Positions 27,944 through 37,595 of a stretch of 64,000 bases of DNA are shown one piece after another. The translations under genes and the position numbers were made by a program. The DNA lies in NCBI RefSeq assembly GCF_947500655.1, contig NZ_CANMSK010000003.1, positions 1-64,000 on the forward strand, read 5' to 3'. Under the pieces are notes generated by a model, which worked only from the letters and a program-made list of their open reading frames with translations, had not been told where the DNA came from and did not search any database. Each line of letters opens with the position of its first letter. The first letter of the stretch is position 1. The DNA comes from an uncultured Psychrosphaera sp. (GTDB taxonomy: Bacteria; Pseudomonadota; Gammaproteobacteria; Enterobacterales; Alteromonadaceae).

Positions 27944-28674
27944 GCTGCTATCCCTTCATCACTGCCTATTAATGCTACAAATGCATCTTCAAATTCGGTT
28001 TTACCAGTACGCTCACACAACTCTTGTGGTGTGCCTACCGCTGCTACTTTACCGTTAGCAACAACAATAACCTTGTCGCATAACGCAGCCACTTCTTGCA
28101 TCACATGCGACGAAAACAATATGCACTTCCCTTGTTGTTTTAATTCCAACAGTATTTCACGTAATATCCGAGTACTCATTACATCAAGACCACGAGTAGG
28201 CTCATCCAGTATTAAATTTTGAGGTTGGTGTACTAAGGCTTGTGCAATGATCACTTTCATTCTTTGACCTTGCGAAAAACCTTCACATCGTCGGTCTGCA
28301 ATGTCAGCTATATCTAACTTTTCGATTACATCATCCAAAGCTTGTTCTTTCTCTTTGCCTTTTAAACCATGTAAACCGGCAAAATAAGATATTTGCTCAC
28401 GAGCGGTTAAGCGCTCATATAAACCAAATTTATCTGGGAATATACCGATTTCTTTTCGCGCTAACTGTGGCGATACTTGACTGTCGACACCATTAATTAA
28501 ACCAGTGCCTTCTTCCGCTTCCAATAAACCATATAACACTCTTAATGCTGTGGTTTTACCCGCACCATTTGGGCCTAATATTCCAGTGATCTGCCCGTTT
28601 TCTGCTAAAAAGCTTAAATCGTCTAAGGCCTTTATATCGCCAAAATGCTTTACTAAATTATTTACCTGTAACAT
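27940..28674 (-). CDS. ABC transporter ATP-binding protein, NatA-like
   Basis: 244 residues: Walker A GPNGAGKTT, ABC signature FSQGQRMK (a variant of LSGGQ), Walker B LILDEPTRGLD and switch histidine in LFSSHVMQEV. It powers the permease encoded immediately downstream. It starts 14 bases after the alpha/beta hydrolase stop, so the three genes form one unit. Confidence 0.92.
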   Translation of the reverse strand: MLQVNNLVKHFGDIKALDDLSFLAENGQITGILGPNGAGKTTALRVLYGLLEAEEGTGLINGVDSQVSPQLARKEIGIFPDKFGLYERLTAREQISYFAGLHGLKGKEKEQALDDVIEKLDIADIADRRCEGFSQGQRMKVIIAQALVHQPQNLILDEPTRGLDVMSTRILREILLELKQQGKCILFSSHVMQEVAALCDKVIVVANGKVAAVGTPQELCERTGKTEFEDAFVALIGSDEGIAA

Positions 28675-28687
28675 TTGATGATCCTTT

Positions 28688-30175
28688 CTAATGAAGTTGA
28701 TTTAAGTTAGTGAAGAATAAATTGGGTACCGACTTTTCTGCACAGCTAAAGTCAACCTCGTCAAACGAACCTTTCTGCATAAACTCTTTAACCGCATCCA
28801 TACACATTCTTAATGACGCTACGTGCGCACCATTTTTAATCACAACGTGTTTTGAGTTAGCTAAAGATTTATCCGCCATTTCACCATAAGCAGGTGGTGT
28901 TACAGGATCGTATTTACCAGAGAACAGTAATACCGGAACATCTACCGTTACTGGCTGAGCAAAGTCTGTAGGCGCTTGCCATTTAGGCCAGTATTTACAA
29001 ACGCCTGTAAAGTTAGTGAACCCTAACTCACCATTAAAATAGTTATCTGCATCTTTTTTAAAATCAGACTCAACCGCTCTAGGCATATCTTCATTACAAA
29101 TAATATTCATTGTAAGTCCTGTATATAAACTGCCTGGCGCATGTTCTTCTGAGCCACTACTTTGGCTGATCATTGCCGCTAATGGACGATAATCACCATT
29201 GGCCGAGGCATTAACGACATATGGCAAAAGCTGACGAGAAGATAAAGCATATAAGGTACTTCTTAACGTTTCCGTCACTTTACTTTTCGTTAACACGATC
29301 TCTACTTTCAAACCTGTAGTTGGATGGTAAATTGATTGTTTAATTGGTTTTTCCAACTTACTTAACAGATTTAAATAATCTTGTTTTAAGTTAGGAAACG
29401 ACTTCTTACAGTATTCGTGCGCTTTACAATCTTCAACTAAGTAATCAAATGCACGTTCTGATGTTTTGCCAAAAAATCCAACAATCAATTCCATTGGCGC
29501 ATTACTATCTAACGTTGCAGTCTGAATAGATTCAGGATGATTTTTTAAGTATGTAAATCCTGCTCTAGTGCCATAAGAACCGCCAAAAATGTGAACCTTT
29601 TGATAACCCAATGCTTGACGAACAGCTTCAAAATCTTCAATTGATTGATAGGTGTTGTAACTTGGTAAGTCAAAATCTGAAAAGCTAGTTAAACAGTCTT
29701 TTACTTCTTGTTCGAGGTTTAAATTATCAGTATCGACTACTAGAGGGTCAACATACTCTGAAGTGTCACATAACATTCCATTTGATTTACCGGTACCGCG
29801 TTGGTCGACTAATATAATGTCATGTTCTTGTCTAATATCGCTCATAGCCATATTTAATGCACTGGCTAATTCTGTCGCAGCTTGTCCTGGGCCTCCTGCT
29901 AAAAACATCACTGGCAGCTCTTTGCTTTGTTCTTTAATTTTAGGCAGCACAACTACGTTTAAAGACAGTTTATTATCATCTGACATTTCTATATCTGGGT
30001 TTTCAGCAACATCAAGCGTGCCACACAAAACTTTACTTTTAACACCCAAGACAAAACAGGCTTCTAGTTTTAATTCTGGCTCAAGATCTGGCTCTAATGC
30101 GGATACAAGATTAGGTGCCATCAATCCTAACGATATGAGTAAGGTTAGCAGTTGTCGTTTCACAGTTAACTCCAT
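28688..30175 (-). CDS. Secreted alpha/beta hydrolase (TAP / proline iminopeptidase-like)
   Basis: 495 residues from the ATG at 30175 (AGAAGA upstream); a start 63 bases earlier would spoil the signal peptide MELTVKRQLLTLLISLG... The fold is alpha/beta hydrolase: oxyanion region FLAGGPGQAA, VDQRGTGKS, nucleophile serine in FGGSYGTRAG, aspartate in SGKYDPVTPPA, histidine in NGAHVASLRMC. The last two lie in a TAP-like C-terminal domain. It probably trims peptides in the periplasm. The operon link to an ABC exporter suggests peptide or antibiotic defence (inference). Confidence 0.87.
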   Translation of the reverse strand: MELTVKRQLLTLLISLGLMAPNLVSALEPDLEPELKLEACFVLGVKSKVLCGTLDVAENPDIEMSDDNKLSLNVVVLPKIKEQSKELPVMFLAGGPGQAATELASALNMAMSDIRQEHDIILVDQRGTGKSNGMLCDTSEYVDPLVVDTDNLNLEQEVKDCLTSFSDFDLPSYNTYQSIEDFEAVRQALGYQKVHIFGGSYGTRAGFTYLKNHPESIQTATLDSNAPMELIVGFFGKTSERAFDYLVEDCKAHEYCKKSFPNLKQDYLNLLSKLEKPIKQSIYHPTTGLKVEIVLTKSKVTETLRSTLYALSSRQLLPYVVNASANGDYRPLAAMISQSSGSEEHAPGSLYTGLTMNIICNEDMPRAVESDFKKDADNYFNGELGFTNFTGVCKYWPKWQAPTDFAQPVTVDVPVLLFSGKYDPVTPPAYGEMADKSLANSKHVVIKNGAHVASLRMCMDAVKEFMQKGSFDEVDFSCAEKSVPNLFFTNLNQLH

Positions 30176-30605
30176 GTAATTTCTTCTTTTGGCAAAAGTG
30201 CATAAAAATAAGTGGCTTAAAACTTTATAGGTAAGCACTCATAATGTAAATAAAAGAACCATTTAATAAAGTTACAATTTGTAACGCTATAAATATAAAC
30301 CTTTGTTTTTAAGTAAAAAATAAAATTTTAGTTGTATAAATAGTATGAAGGTTATAAATACTTACTCATCAAATCCCTCATGTCACCTAAGTTAATCCCT
30401 AACGAACTCCAACTTAAGATAATTAAAGTTATTAATATTTATGCCGTTAGCTTTCTATTACTTATATGGCTTTATCACAAAAATTATTAGAAATTTTACT
30501 ATTATCAAACTATACCTTTGAACAGTAACTTTAAGTTATAGGTTAGATTTCAATTAAAAATATAATAAAAATATTTTAGAAAAAACAACAGGGCAGGTAT
30601 GTATT
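30176..30605. other. AT-rich intergenic region with palindrome GTTACAATTTGTAAC
   Basis: 430 bases without a gene between the divergent hydrolase and chemoreceptor. The only clear structure is the perfect 15-base palindrome GTTACAATTTGTAAC at 30271-30285, about 100 bases upstream of the hydrolase ATG, next to an AT-rich TATAAAT sequence. It may be an operator. No riboswitch or small RNA is recognisable. Confidence 0.5.
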
Positions 30606-32294
30606 ATGATCCTAAACAAATTATCCATACGCAAGAGGCTTTTGATTATTTCAATTGTCCCTATTACGCTTATCGCGATTACTCTTGTGGTAATTTTTGA
30701 CAGTCAAATTAACGGTTTAATAAAAACCCAAACAGACTCTGCAACAAACATGTTACGCCACGAGAAAAAACAAGAACTCAAAAACATTGTAGATGTGGCG
30801 TACAACACAATTAAACCTGTCTACGATGCAAACGGTACCTTAGAGCAAGGAATCGAATTATTAAAACGCATGGATTTTGGTAAAGACGGTTATCTTTTTG
30901 GCTACGACTCAAACTCAGTTAGAGTATTTAGTGGTGGTTCAAGCGCAGGTATAGGAAAAAGCTATAAAGACTTTAAAGATGTGAACAACGTATATTTAAT
31001 TAACGACTTAGTTACAGCTGGTAAAAACAATCAGTTTGGAAGCGGTGAGCAATTTGTCACTTATCACTTTCCTCGCCAAGGTGAAAAAGTAGCATCGGAA
31101 AAACTGTCTTATGCCATATTCCTACCTAAATGGAATCTAATGGTCGGTACAGGCGTCTATGTTGATACCATAGAAAAAGAAATTGCCGTTATAGAAAACC
31201 AAGTACGTGATGCACAAAGCCAAGTATTGGCATTCGTATATATTCTGACTATTGCTCTTATCGTTGTAATGGCGGTTGTTGGAGTTTGGGTTAGCCGCTC
31301 TATTCTCAATCCATTAGCTAATGTATCAGATGCGATAAAAGAGTTAAGTCAAGGTAATGGCGATTTAACCAAACGTATTCCTATACAAGACAAGTTTGAA
31401 ACTGGCGTACTAGCAGAGCACGTAAACAACCTATTATCATCTTTGCAAAAAAGCATCAAAAGCGTATTCGATGTTTCTAAAGCGGTAAATTCAGAGACTA
31501 ACATTCTACTTCAACAAGTAGAGCAAATTAAACAGATCAGTGAACGACAAAGTGATGCAATTGGAACCGTAGCAGCAGCATCAACCGAAATGTCGGCTTC
31601 AGCTGGTGAAGTCTCAAATAATGCAGCTAGTGCTGCAGAGGCTGCAAAAGTTGCTAATGGTAATGGTGAATTAGCGTTAGAAAAAATTAAACAAAGCAGC
31701 AATGAAATGGGAATACTAAGTCAAGATATACGTGAAGCCAGTAGCGTTATTGACCGAGTAGGTACTGATGTTGAAAATATCATCGCAGTCTTGCAGGTAA
31801 TTGAAAGCATCTCAGAACAAACAAACCTACTTGCGTTAAATGCCGCTATCGAAGCAGCTCGAGCTGGTGAATTAGGACGTGGCTTTGCCGTTGTTGCTGA
31901 CGAAGTAAGAAACCTAGCGAGTAAAACTCAAGGTAGCACAGAAGAAATTCAAAATATGATCCAAAAACTGCAAGAAGGCTCTCGCTCTGCAGTAGATGCG
32001 ATGGGTAAGAGTATGACTCGCAGTGACTCGGCAGAAAAAAGTGTCACCGAGACCTCTGAACAATTAGATCTAATAGCTGAATCTGTTGCGGTAATTATGG
32101 ATATGAATGCGCAAATAGCCTCAGCGTCTGAAGAGCAAAGTCTTGTTGGTGGTGATATAGGTCAACGAATTGTTGAAATTTCAGATCAAACAGACGAGTT
32201 AACTGAAATTGCTCAGCTTAATAACAGCACATGTGAAAATTTACGCCTGAGAGCTGGGGAACTAGATAAAGTTGTTGGCCAGTTTAAGATTTAA
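30606..32294 (+). CDS. Methyl-accepting chemotaxis protein with Cache domain
   Basis: 562 residues. Membrane helix about 11-31, then a periplasmic single Cache (sCache_2) domain with [17 protein letters not shown] and [14 protein letters not shown] second helix lies at about 206-228, then HAMP and a coiled-coil signalling domain. The hairpin tip is [19 protein letters not shown]. It sends ligand signals to CheA; sCache_2 often binds small organic acids. No C-terminal CheR/CheB pentapeptide. A terminator follows at 32325. Confidence 0.93.
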   Translation: MILNKLSIRKRLLIISIVPITLIAITLVVIFDSQINGLIKTQTDSATNMLRHEKKQELKNIVDVAYNTIKPVYDANGTLEQGIELLKRMDFGKDGYLFGYDSNSVRVFSGGSSAGIGKSYKDFKDVNNVYLINDLVTAGKNNQFGSGEQFVTYHFPRQGEKVASEKLSYAIFLPKWNLMVGTGVYVDTIEKEIAVIENQVRDAQSQVLAFVYILTIALIVVMAVVGVWVSRSILNPLANVSDAIKELSQGNGDLTKRIPIQDKFETGVLAEHVNNLLSSLQKSIKSVFDVSKAVNSETNILLQQVEQIKQISERQSDAIGTVAAASTEMSASAGEVSNNAASAAEAAKVANGNGELALEKIKQSSNEMGILSQDIREASSVIDRVGTDVENIIAVLQVIESISEQTNLLALNAAIEAARAGELGRGFAVVADEVRNLASKTQGSTEEIQNMIQKLQEGSRSAVDAMGKSMTRSDSAEKSVTETSEQLDLIAESVAVIMDMNAQIASASEEQSLVGGDIGQRIVEISDQTDELTEIAQLNNSTCENLRLRAGELDKVVGQFKI

Positions 32295-32324
32295 TGATTG
32301 ATTGTTCGAGATAGAAAATACTGT

Positions 32325-32352
32325 GCTACTTTTACTTTTAAAGTAGCTTTTT
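32325..32352 (+). terminator. Intrinsic terminator of the chemoreceptor gene
   Basis: GCTACTTT/AAAGTAGC stem with a T-run (TTTTTCT), 30 bases after the stop. Confidence 0.75.
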
Positions 32353-32430
32353 CTATTAATATTCATGCAGCAGATAAGATAGAAAATCTAGCAAAACTGA
32401 GAGTGGGCAATAACAAAAAACTGTAGATTG

Positions 32431-32542
32431 GTGGCAACCCCACCAGCTACATCCCGGCACACGAGTCACTTGCTGTGGCTGCTCCCTTCCGGGCCTGACC
32501 AAGTTCACGAGCTATCGTTGCGAGAGAACCAATGGAGTTACC
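32431..32542 (-). ncRNA. ffs: 4.5S signal recognition particle RNA
   Basis: On the minus strand the conserved SRP core GGTCAGGCCCGGAAGGGAG and CAGC is present, with TTGGTTCTC near the 5' side and GTGCCGGGATGTAGCTGG near the 3' side, as in E. coli 4.5S RNA. The ends pair: GGTAACTCC with GGGGTTGCC, which sets the limits. It binds Ffh. A promoter about 50 bases upstream suggests a short 5' leader that is removed by processing. Confidence 0.95.
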
Positions 32543-32591
32543 ATAGTGCTGCCTAAAGTTAGGAATAGAATCTCCTACCTAAGCGGCGCGC

Positions 32592-32620
32592 ATTATTACT
32601 TAAACTCGAATTAGTTGCAA
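32592..32620 (-). promoter_or_regulatory. Promoter of 4.5S RNA
   Basis: TTGCAA (32615-32620), 17-base spacer and AATAAT (32592-32597) on the minus strand, followed by the GC-rich GCGCGCC. That is a stable-RNA discriminator like the rrn P1 type. Confidence 0.65.
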
Positions 32621-32718
32621 TAGTCTATGCAAAAAGAACCATTTATAGATCAAGTTTTTTACGTTAGAATTCAGCTCTCAGCTTTAATGTTATGTAATCG
32701 AGTTCAATAAAACCAATA

Positions 32719-33861
32719 ATGATATTTTTTCCTCCAGCTAAAGAATCAACGAATGCATTATTATTAACTGGTGGCGGCGCACGAGCGGCCTACCAAGTAG
32801 GTGTTCTAAAAGCAATTGCATCCCAGTTACCTCGTAATCAAAATTCCCCTTTTAAAGTTATTTGTGGAACCTCCGCAGGTGCTATTAATGCGGTATCGAT
32901 GGCTTGCCATGCATCTTGCTTTCACTTAGGTGTAAAAAAAACAGAATGGGTATGGAAAAATTTTAAAACTGAACATGTTTATGTTGGTAGTTGGTTTGGT
33001 GTATTTGGTTATATTTTAAAAAATTATTTTTTTAAAAATTCTAAAGGTGGAAACACTAGAGCAACCAGTTTATTAAATAATAAACCACTAGAAAACCTGC
33101 TATCTGGCTTAATAGATTACAAACGTATTGATAGAAACATCTTAACTGGTCATTTGGATGGTATTTCAGTTGCAGCATCGAGTTATAGCGATGGTGACAG
33201 TATTGCGTTTTTTCAATCAAGTGGACACCATGAGTGGTTACGAGCAAAACGAAAAGGTATTAAGACGGTATTAACCACTCGTCATTTAATGGCTTCAGCT
33301 GCAATTCCGCTGTTATTTCCAAGTGTGAAGATTGGTACTGCACATTTTGGTGATGGTGCAGTTCATCAGCTATCGCCATTAAGTCCCGCAATACATTTAG
33401 GCGCTGATAAAATATTAATCATTGGAGTGGAAGAGCCTAAAGAGAATAAGCATAGCGGTGAGTCAGAATTTAAACCAAACACTGCAGCCATTACAGGTCA
33501 TTTATTGGATACAATTTTCACTGACTCTCTTAATGCCGATATAGAGAGAATGGAGCGAATAAACTCTACCCTTAATTACGCCTCAGAAGATAAAGCAGGA
33601 TTAAAGAAAGTAGAAACTTTACTAATTAACCCGAGTACTTGTTTCAATAAGTTAGCAGCGCAGCATTATAAAAACATGCCACCAGCTATACGTTTTTTAT
33701 TACGCTTAATTGGTATTAAGAAAAAGTCTGAATCAACCCTTCTTAGCTATTTGATGTTTGAAAAGCAATTTACGAAAGAATTGATTAAATTAGGTTATGA
33801 AGATGGTTTAAAGCACAAAAATGAAATTATGTCTTTTCTTGAACTTACACCGATGAAGTAA
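32719..33861 (+). CDS. Patatin-like phospholipase
   Basis: 380 residues. Oxyanion motif GGGARAAYQVG (18-28), nucleophile S52 in GTSAG (50-54) and the catalytic Asp in FGDGAVHQ complete the Ser-Asp dyad of bacterial patatins. It hydrolyses acyl esters of lipids, probably at the inner membrane; no signal peptide is seen. A C-terminal extension (about 260-380) is typical of the DUF3336-free, RssA-unlike group. It stands alone between ffs and lysR. Confidence 0.9.
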   Translation: MIFFPPAKESTNALLLTGGGARAAYQVGVLKAIASQLPRNQNSPFKVICGTSAGAINAVSMACHASCFHLGVKKTEWVWKNFKTEHVYVGSWFGVFGYILKNYFFKNSKGGNTRATSLLNNKPLENLLSGLIDYKRIDRNILTGHLDGISVAASSYSDGDSIAFFQSSGHHEWLRAKRKGIKTVLTTRHLMASAAIPLLFPSVKIGTAHFGDGAVHQLSPLSPAIHLGADKILIIGVEEPKENKHSGESEFKPNTAAITGHLLDTIFTDSLNADIERMERINSTLNYASEDKAGLKKVETLLINPSTCFNKLAAQHYKNMPPAIRFLLRLIGIKKKSESTLLSYLMFEKQFTKELIKLGYEDGLKHKNEIMSFLELTPMK

Positions 33862-33920
33862 AAAAACATAAGTTAATACTATATATTTTTATCTGCCAAA
33901 GTTAATTTTTCTCAACAGTC

Positions 33921-34802
33921 TTAAGCTAAAACGTTCAGATACTCAGTCAGTATTTTTTTTATATATTTTGTTCTGTTTGTCTGTATTGAGTGTCGATTGA
34001 AGCATAAGTACAATTGCTCACTGACTGAGTTTTTTAACCCATGTATTTGAAGTAAATCCTGTTGAGGGAAAGCGTTAGCTGCATGTAAAGGTAGAACCGT
34101 AAAACCAAATCCTTTGCTAACTGGTTTTAATATTAAACTTATTTGATTGGAAAAGCCTTTATGCGTGAATTGGTCGACATGCTCAAATTGCTCAAAGTTT
34201 TGACTCAACAATAAACGGCCATGATGTGCGGCATCAGGGTGCGAAATAAAACCAAGCTCTAATAACTTTCCCCAAGTCACTGACTTAATATTATTTGGTG
34301 TTACTAACACTAATGGTTCAACAGCTACTTTGTGGCTAATTAAGTTACTCGATTGACTCAACTCTGTAATTAACCCGAAATCAATTTTTCGCTCAGAAAC
34401 GGCTTGTTCAATAGTTTTATTTGGCGCAAAGGTATAATCAACAACCAACTTTGGAAAAGACTCTTGAAGCTCTAATAAATAAGGATACAGTCTTAAGCCA
34501 ACACTTCCAGGAGATGCTATTTTTATTCTACCTTCATGCTCTTCATCGTATTTGATTAAGCTTTCTAACTCCTCAGTAGATTTGAGTAACTCTTTTCCTT
34601 TTTGAAATAACAATTCACCAGAGTCAGTCAAAATGAATGACTTCCCGTCCCGGCTCAATAAAGCAACATCAAGTTGCAACTCTAATTTTTTGATGTGTTG
34701 ACTAACTCCAGATTGAGTCATAAACAGTTTTTCTGCCGTTTTAGTAAAGTGGCCTACCTCAACTAAGGTACAGAATGTTTTTAACCAGACTTGATTTATC
34801 AT
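33921..34802 (-). CDS. LysR family transcriptional regulator
   Basis: 293 residues: N-terminal winged helix (1-60, with FTKTAEKLFMTQSGVSQHIKK) and a C-terminal substrate-binding domain (about 90-290). It is divergent from the VOC gene over a 94-base gap containing TGATAA-N11-TTATCA, which fits a LysR operator. The VOC gene is the likely target (inference). Confidence 0.92.
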   Translation of the reverse strand: MINQVWLKTFCTLVEVGHFTKTAEKLFMTQSGVSQHIKKLELQLDVALLSRDGKSFILTDSGELLFQKGKELLKSTEELESLIKYDEEHEGRIKIASPGSVGLRLYPYLLELQESFPKLVVDYTFAPNKTIEQAVSERKIDFGLITELSQSSNLISHKVAVEPLVLVTPNNIKSVTWGKLLELGFISHPDAAHHGRLLLSQNFEQFEHVDQFTHKGFSNQISLILKPVSKGFGFTVLPLHAANAFPQQDLLQIHGLKNSVSEQLYLCFNRHSIQTNRTKYIKKILTEYLNVLA

Positions 34803-34830
34803 TACAAAATATACTCATTTAAATAACAAT

Positions 34831-34853
34831 TGATAATTTTATGTACTTTATCA
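34831..34853. promoter_or_regulatory. Candidate LysR operator
   Basis: TGATAA and TTATCA, perfect six-base arms with an 11-base spacer, lie between the divergent LysR and VOC genes. LysR proteins bind T-N11-A dyads in this position. Confidence 0.55.
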
Positions 34854-34896
34854 TCAGGCATATACTTTCCCTATCAAATAAATAGAGGAATTTAAA

Positions 34897-35397
34897 ATGA
34901 GCAAAGCATATCCAAGAGCATTTTCACACATAGGTATATCGGTACCTGACTTAGACAAAGCCGTGAAATTTTATACTGAAGTACTAGGCTGGTATTTAAT
35001 AATGAAACCCACTGAGATAACTGAAGATAACAGCCCTATCGGTGAAATGTGTACCGATGTATTTGGCGCTAACTGGAAAAAGTTTAAAATAGCCCATTTA
35101 TCTACCGGAGATAGAATTGGTGTAGAGTTATTTGAGTTTGTTAATCAGCAACAACCTGAAAATAACTTTGAATATTGGAAAACAGGAATATTCCACTTCT
35201 GTGTGCAAGATCCTAATTTGGAAGAGTTAGTTGAAAAGATAGTGGCCGCCGGTGGCAAAAAACGTATGGCAGAGCCTCGTTATTACTATCCGAATGAGAA
35301 GCCATATCGCATGATTTATATGGAAGACCCGTTTGGCAATATTCTTGAAATTTATAGCCATAGTTATGAACTAACTTATGCAGCAGGTGCATACTAA
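34897..35397 (+). CDS. VOC family (glyoxalase/dioxygenase-like) protein
   Basis: 166 residues forming two beta-alpha-beta-beta-beta units. It starts FSHIGISVPDLDKAVKFYTEVLGW and ends with the metal-ligand glutamate in MEDPFGNILEIYSHSYE. Vicinal-oxygen-chelate proteins include glyoxalase I, ring-cleaving dioxygenases and resistance proteins; the substrate is unknown. ATG with AGAGGAA upstream. Expression is likely under the divergent LysR protein. Confidence 0.88.
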   Translation: MSKAYPRAFSHIGISVPDLDKAVKFYTEVLGWYLIMKPTEITEDNSPIGEMCTDVFGANWKKFKIAHLSTGDRIGVELFEFVNQQQPENNFEYWKTGIFHFCVQDPNLEELVEKIVAAGGKKRMAEPRYYYPNEKPYRMIYMEDPFGNILEIYSHSYELTYAAGAY

Positions 35398-35408
35398 AAT
35401 ATTCCTTT

Positions 35409-35440
35409 AAACAAGAGTTAGCGAGCGCTAACTCCTGTTT
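35409..35440. terminator. Terminator-like hairpin between convergent genes
   Basis: GAGTTAGC/GCTAACTC with loop GAGC, extended by AAACA/TGTTT. It lies in the 50 bases between the VOC stop and the antiporter stop. Confidence 0.7.
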
Positions 35441-35447
35441 AACTTTA

Positions 35448-37427
35448 CTAGCCGGTCATTAAGTAACGCTCGGCTCTTTCCACTCTACGTGGCTTACCTT
35501 TAATAATAATAGTATCAAATGCTTCAATAACGGTATTTTCATCAGGAGAAGCTAGCTCAGCCCCACCTCGTCTTAATCCAACGACTTCTACTCGACGTAA
35601 AGTTAAATTAAGTTCAGCTAGAGTTTGTTTAACTGCAAATGCATCTAATGGAATCGCAATAGCATGGATGTATTCTAATAAGTCCCGTCTATTTGCGGTA
35701 ACTTCAGTGACATCGCCTGGATAAAAACCGTGTAAATGACCATAACGATTTTCTCTTTCTTTTCTAATTCTTTTTAATACTCTAGACATAGGAACGCCCG
35801 ACTCAAACAAAACTTGAGACACTAGCATCAAACTACCTTCAAGTGCCTCAGGTACAACTTGATCAGCCCCATCTGCTAAAATTTCTTTAAGATTTTCATC
35901 GTTTTTAGTTCGCACCATAATACGAGCTTTACTGTGTAACTCTTTAACATTCTTAATTACAACGTGTGCTTTGGTTACATCACCAAAAGTGATAACTATT
36001 AACCGCGCATCAGCAGCACCTGCAGCTTCTAAAATAGCTTTATCTCTAGCATGACCATATTGTACATTTTCACCTGCTGCTTGCGCTTCACTAACTCGTA
36101 CAGGATCAACATCTAACGCCACATAAGGCACAGCCTCAGTTTTAAGAAAACGGCTTACGGTTTGTCCTACTCGGCCAAAACCACAAATAACAACATGATC
36201 TTTTAAATGAGTTTCAAAATCAGCATTTATTTCTTCGTTGGTACTGTCATCCTCTTTACCTCGTAGCGTATCAATCTTATTTACTATCTTAATATTATTA
36301 CTAATAATAGAAGGTGTAACCGCCATGCTTAACACACCAATTCCAATTAAAGTGGATGATAAGTCTGGGCTAAAAATATTTAACTGCTGAGCAAGAGCGA
36401 CCAAAACAAAACCAAACTCACCTAGTTGAAACATCATGAGTCCAGTCCCCCAACCATCTTTTCGAGTCTCGCCAGAGATAACAGCGAGTTGCTTGATCAC
36501 TAACGTTTTAACAATTAATAAACTGGCAAGCCCAGCTAGTATCCATTCCCAGTGTTTAAGCATGACAATTACATCCAATTGCATACCAACACTAATAAAA
36601 AACAACCCCATTAAAATGTCACGAAATGGACGAATATCAGCTTCTAATTGATGTTTATATTGGCTTTCACTTAACATCATCCCAGCTAAAAATGCACCTA
36701 ATGCCATCGACAAACCAAAGAAGCTAGTTAAAGTGCCAGCCATTACAGTGACTAAGATTGCAGTTAATACAAATAACTCATCGGTTCTTACCTGCGCCAC
36801 CTGATTAAAGACTTTTGGTAGTATCCACTTACCAACTGACAATAAAATGGCAACCACAATAGCGCCTTTACCAAGCGCCATTAAAAGAGCAACAAATACA
36901 TTCTCACCGCCGTTTGACGCTAATAAAGGCATGGCAATTAAAAACGGAACCACTGCAATATCCTGGAATAACAAAATACTGATCGCGATTTGGCCACGCT
37001 TAGTTTGGGTAATACCGCTTTCATTTAATGACTTCACCACCACTGCAGTAGATGACAAAGCAAAAATACAGCCAATAACAAACGACGTTGTACCGTCAAC
37101 ACCAGCGATAAAACTGGTGCCCATTACTAACAACAAAGTAATGATCACCTGAGCACTGCCCACACCAAAAACTAAATGGCGCATGGCTATTAATTTGGGT
37201 ACTGAAAATTCTAAACCTAATGAAAAAAGTAAAAATACAATGCCTAGCTCCGCCACTAAAGAAACTTCATCGGGAGATGTGATCAAAGCTAACGCATGTG
37301 GTCCTGCAATAATGCCCGTAACTAAATAAGCTAATATAGGAGGTAATTTGATGTGTTTAAAAAACCAGACAATAAAAACAGAAGTAGCTAACAATAAAAT
37401 AAGCTCAAAGAAATAACCGTGTGACAT
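35448..37427 (-). CDS. CPA2 family cation:proton antiporter (KefB/YbaL type)
   Basis: 659 residues. The N-terminal 390 residues make 12-13 membrane helices of the Na+/H+ exchanger fold (LSSTAVVVKSL is a conserved core). A TrkA-N domain with dinucleotide motif GFGRVGQTVS (about 415-530) and a TrkA-C domain (about 570-655) follow. It should export K+ or Na+ in exchange for protons, gated by nucleotide. No KefF/KefG partner gene is adjacent. Confidence 0.9.
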   Translation of the reverse strand: MSHGYFFELILLLATSVFIVWFFKHIKLPPILAYLVTGIIAGPHALALITSPDEVSLVAELGIVFLLFSLGLEFSVPKLIAMRHLVFGVGSAQVIITLLLVMGTSFIAGVDGTTSFVIGCIFALSSTAVVVKSLNESGITQTKRGQIAISILLFQDIAVVPFLIAMPLLASNGGENVFVALLMALGKGAIVVAILLSVGKWILPKVFNQVAQVRTDELFVLTAILVTVMAGTLTSFFGLSMALGAFLAGMMLSESQYKHQLEADIRPFRDILMGLFFISVGMQLDVIVMLKHWEWILAGLASLLIVKTLVIKQLAVISGETRKDGWGTGLMMFQLGEFGFVLVALAQQLNIFSPDLSSTLIGIGVLSMAVTPSIISNNIKIVNKIDTLRGKEDDSTNEEINADFETHLKDHVVICGFGRVGQTVSRFLKTEAVPYVALDVDPVRVSEAQAAGENVQYGHARDKAILEAAGAADARLIVITFGDVTKAHVVIKNVKELHSKARIMVRTKNDENLKEILADGADQVVPEALEGSLMLVSQVLFESGVPMSRVLKRIRKERENRYGHLHGFYPGDVTEVTANRRDLLEYIHAIAIPLDAFAVKQTLAELNLTLRRVEVVGLRRGGAELASPDENTVIEAFDTIIIKGKPRRVERAERYLMTG

Positions 37428-37595
37428 AAATACAAGCTCCTTTTTGGCAGTTTTTTGCCGACTATATGTTCAGAGTTTAACCAATTAAATTAAGTTATAC
37501 ATTTATTTCATAGAATTCAACACATTGCATATTTGGCACATTTTTCGCTTAGTTTCTACTAAGTGAAATTAATCGGCCAATATACGGGGGGCAAT

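Noticed and set aside
29763..30179. Open frame of 138 codons opposite the hydrolase
   Set aside because: Covers the hydrolase signal peptide and core on the other strand; no support.
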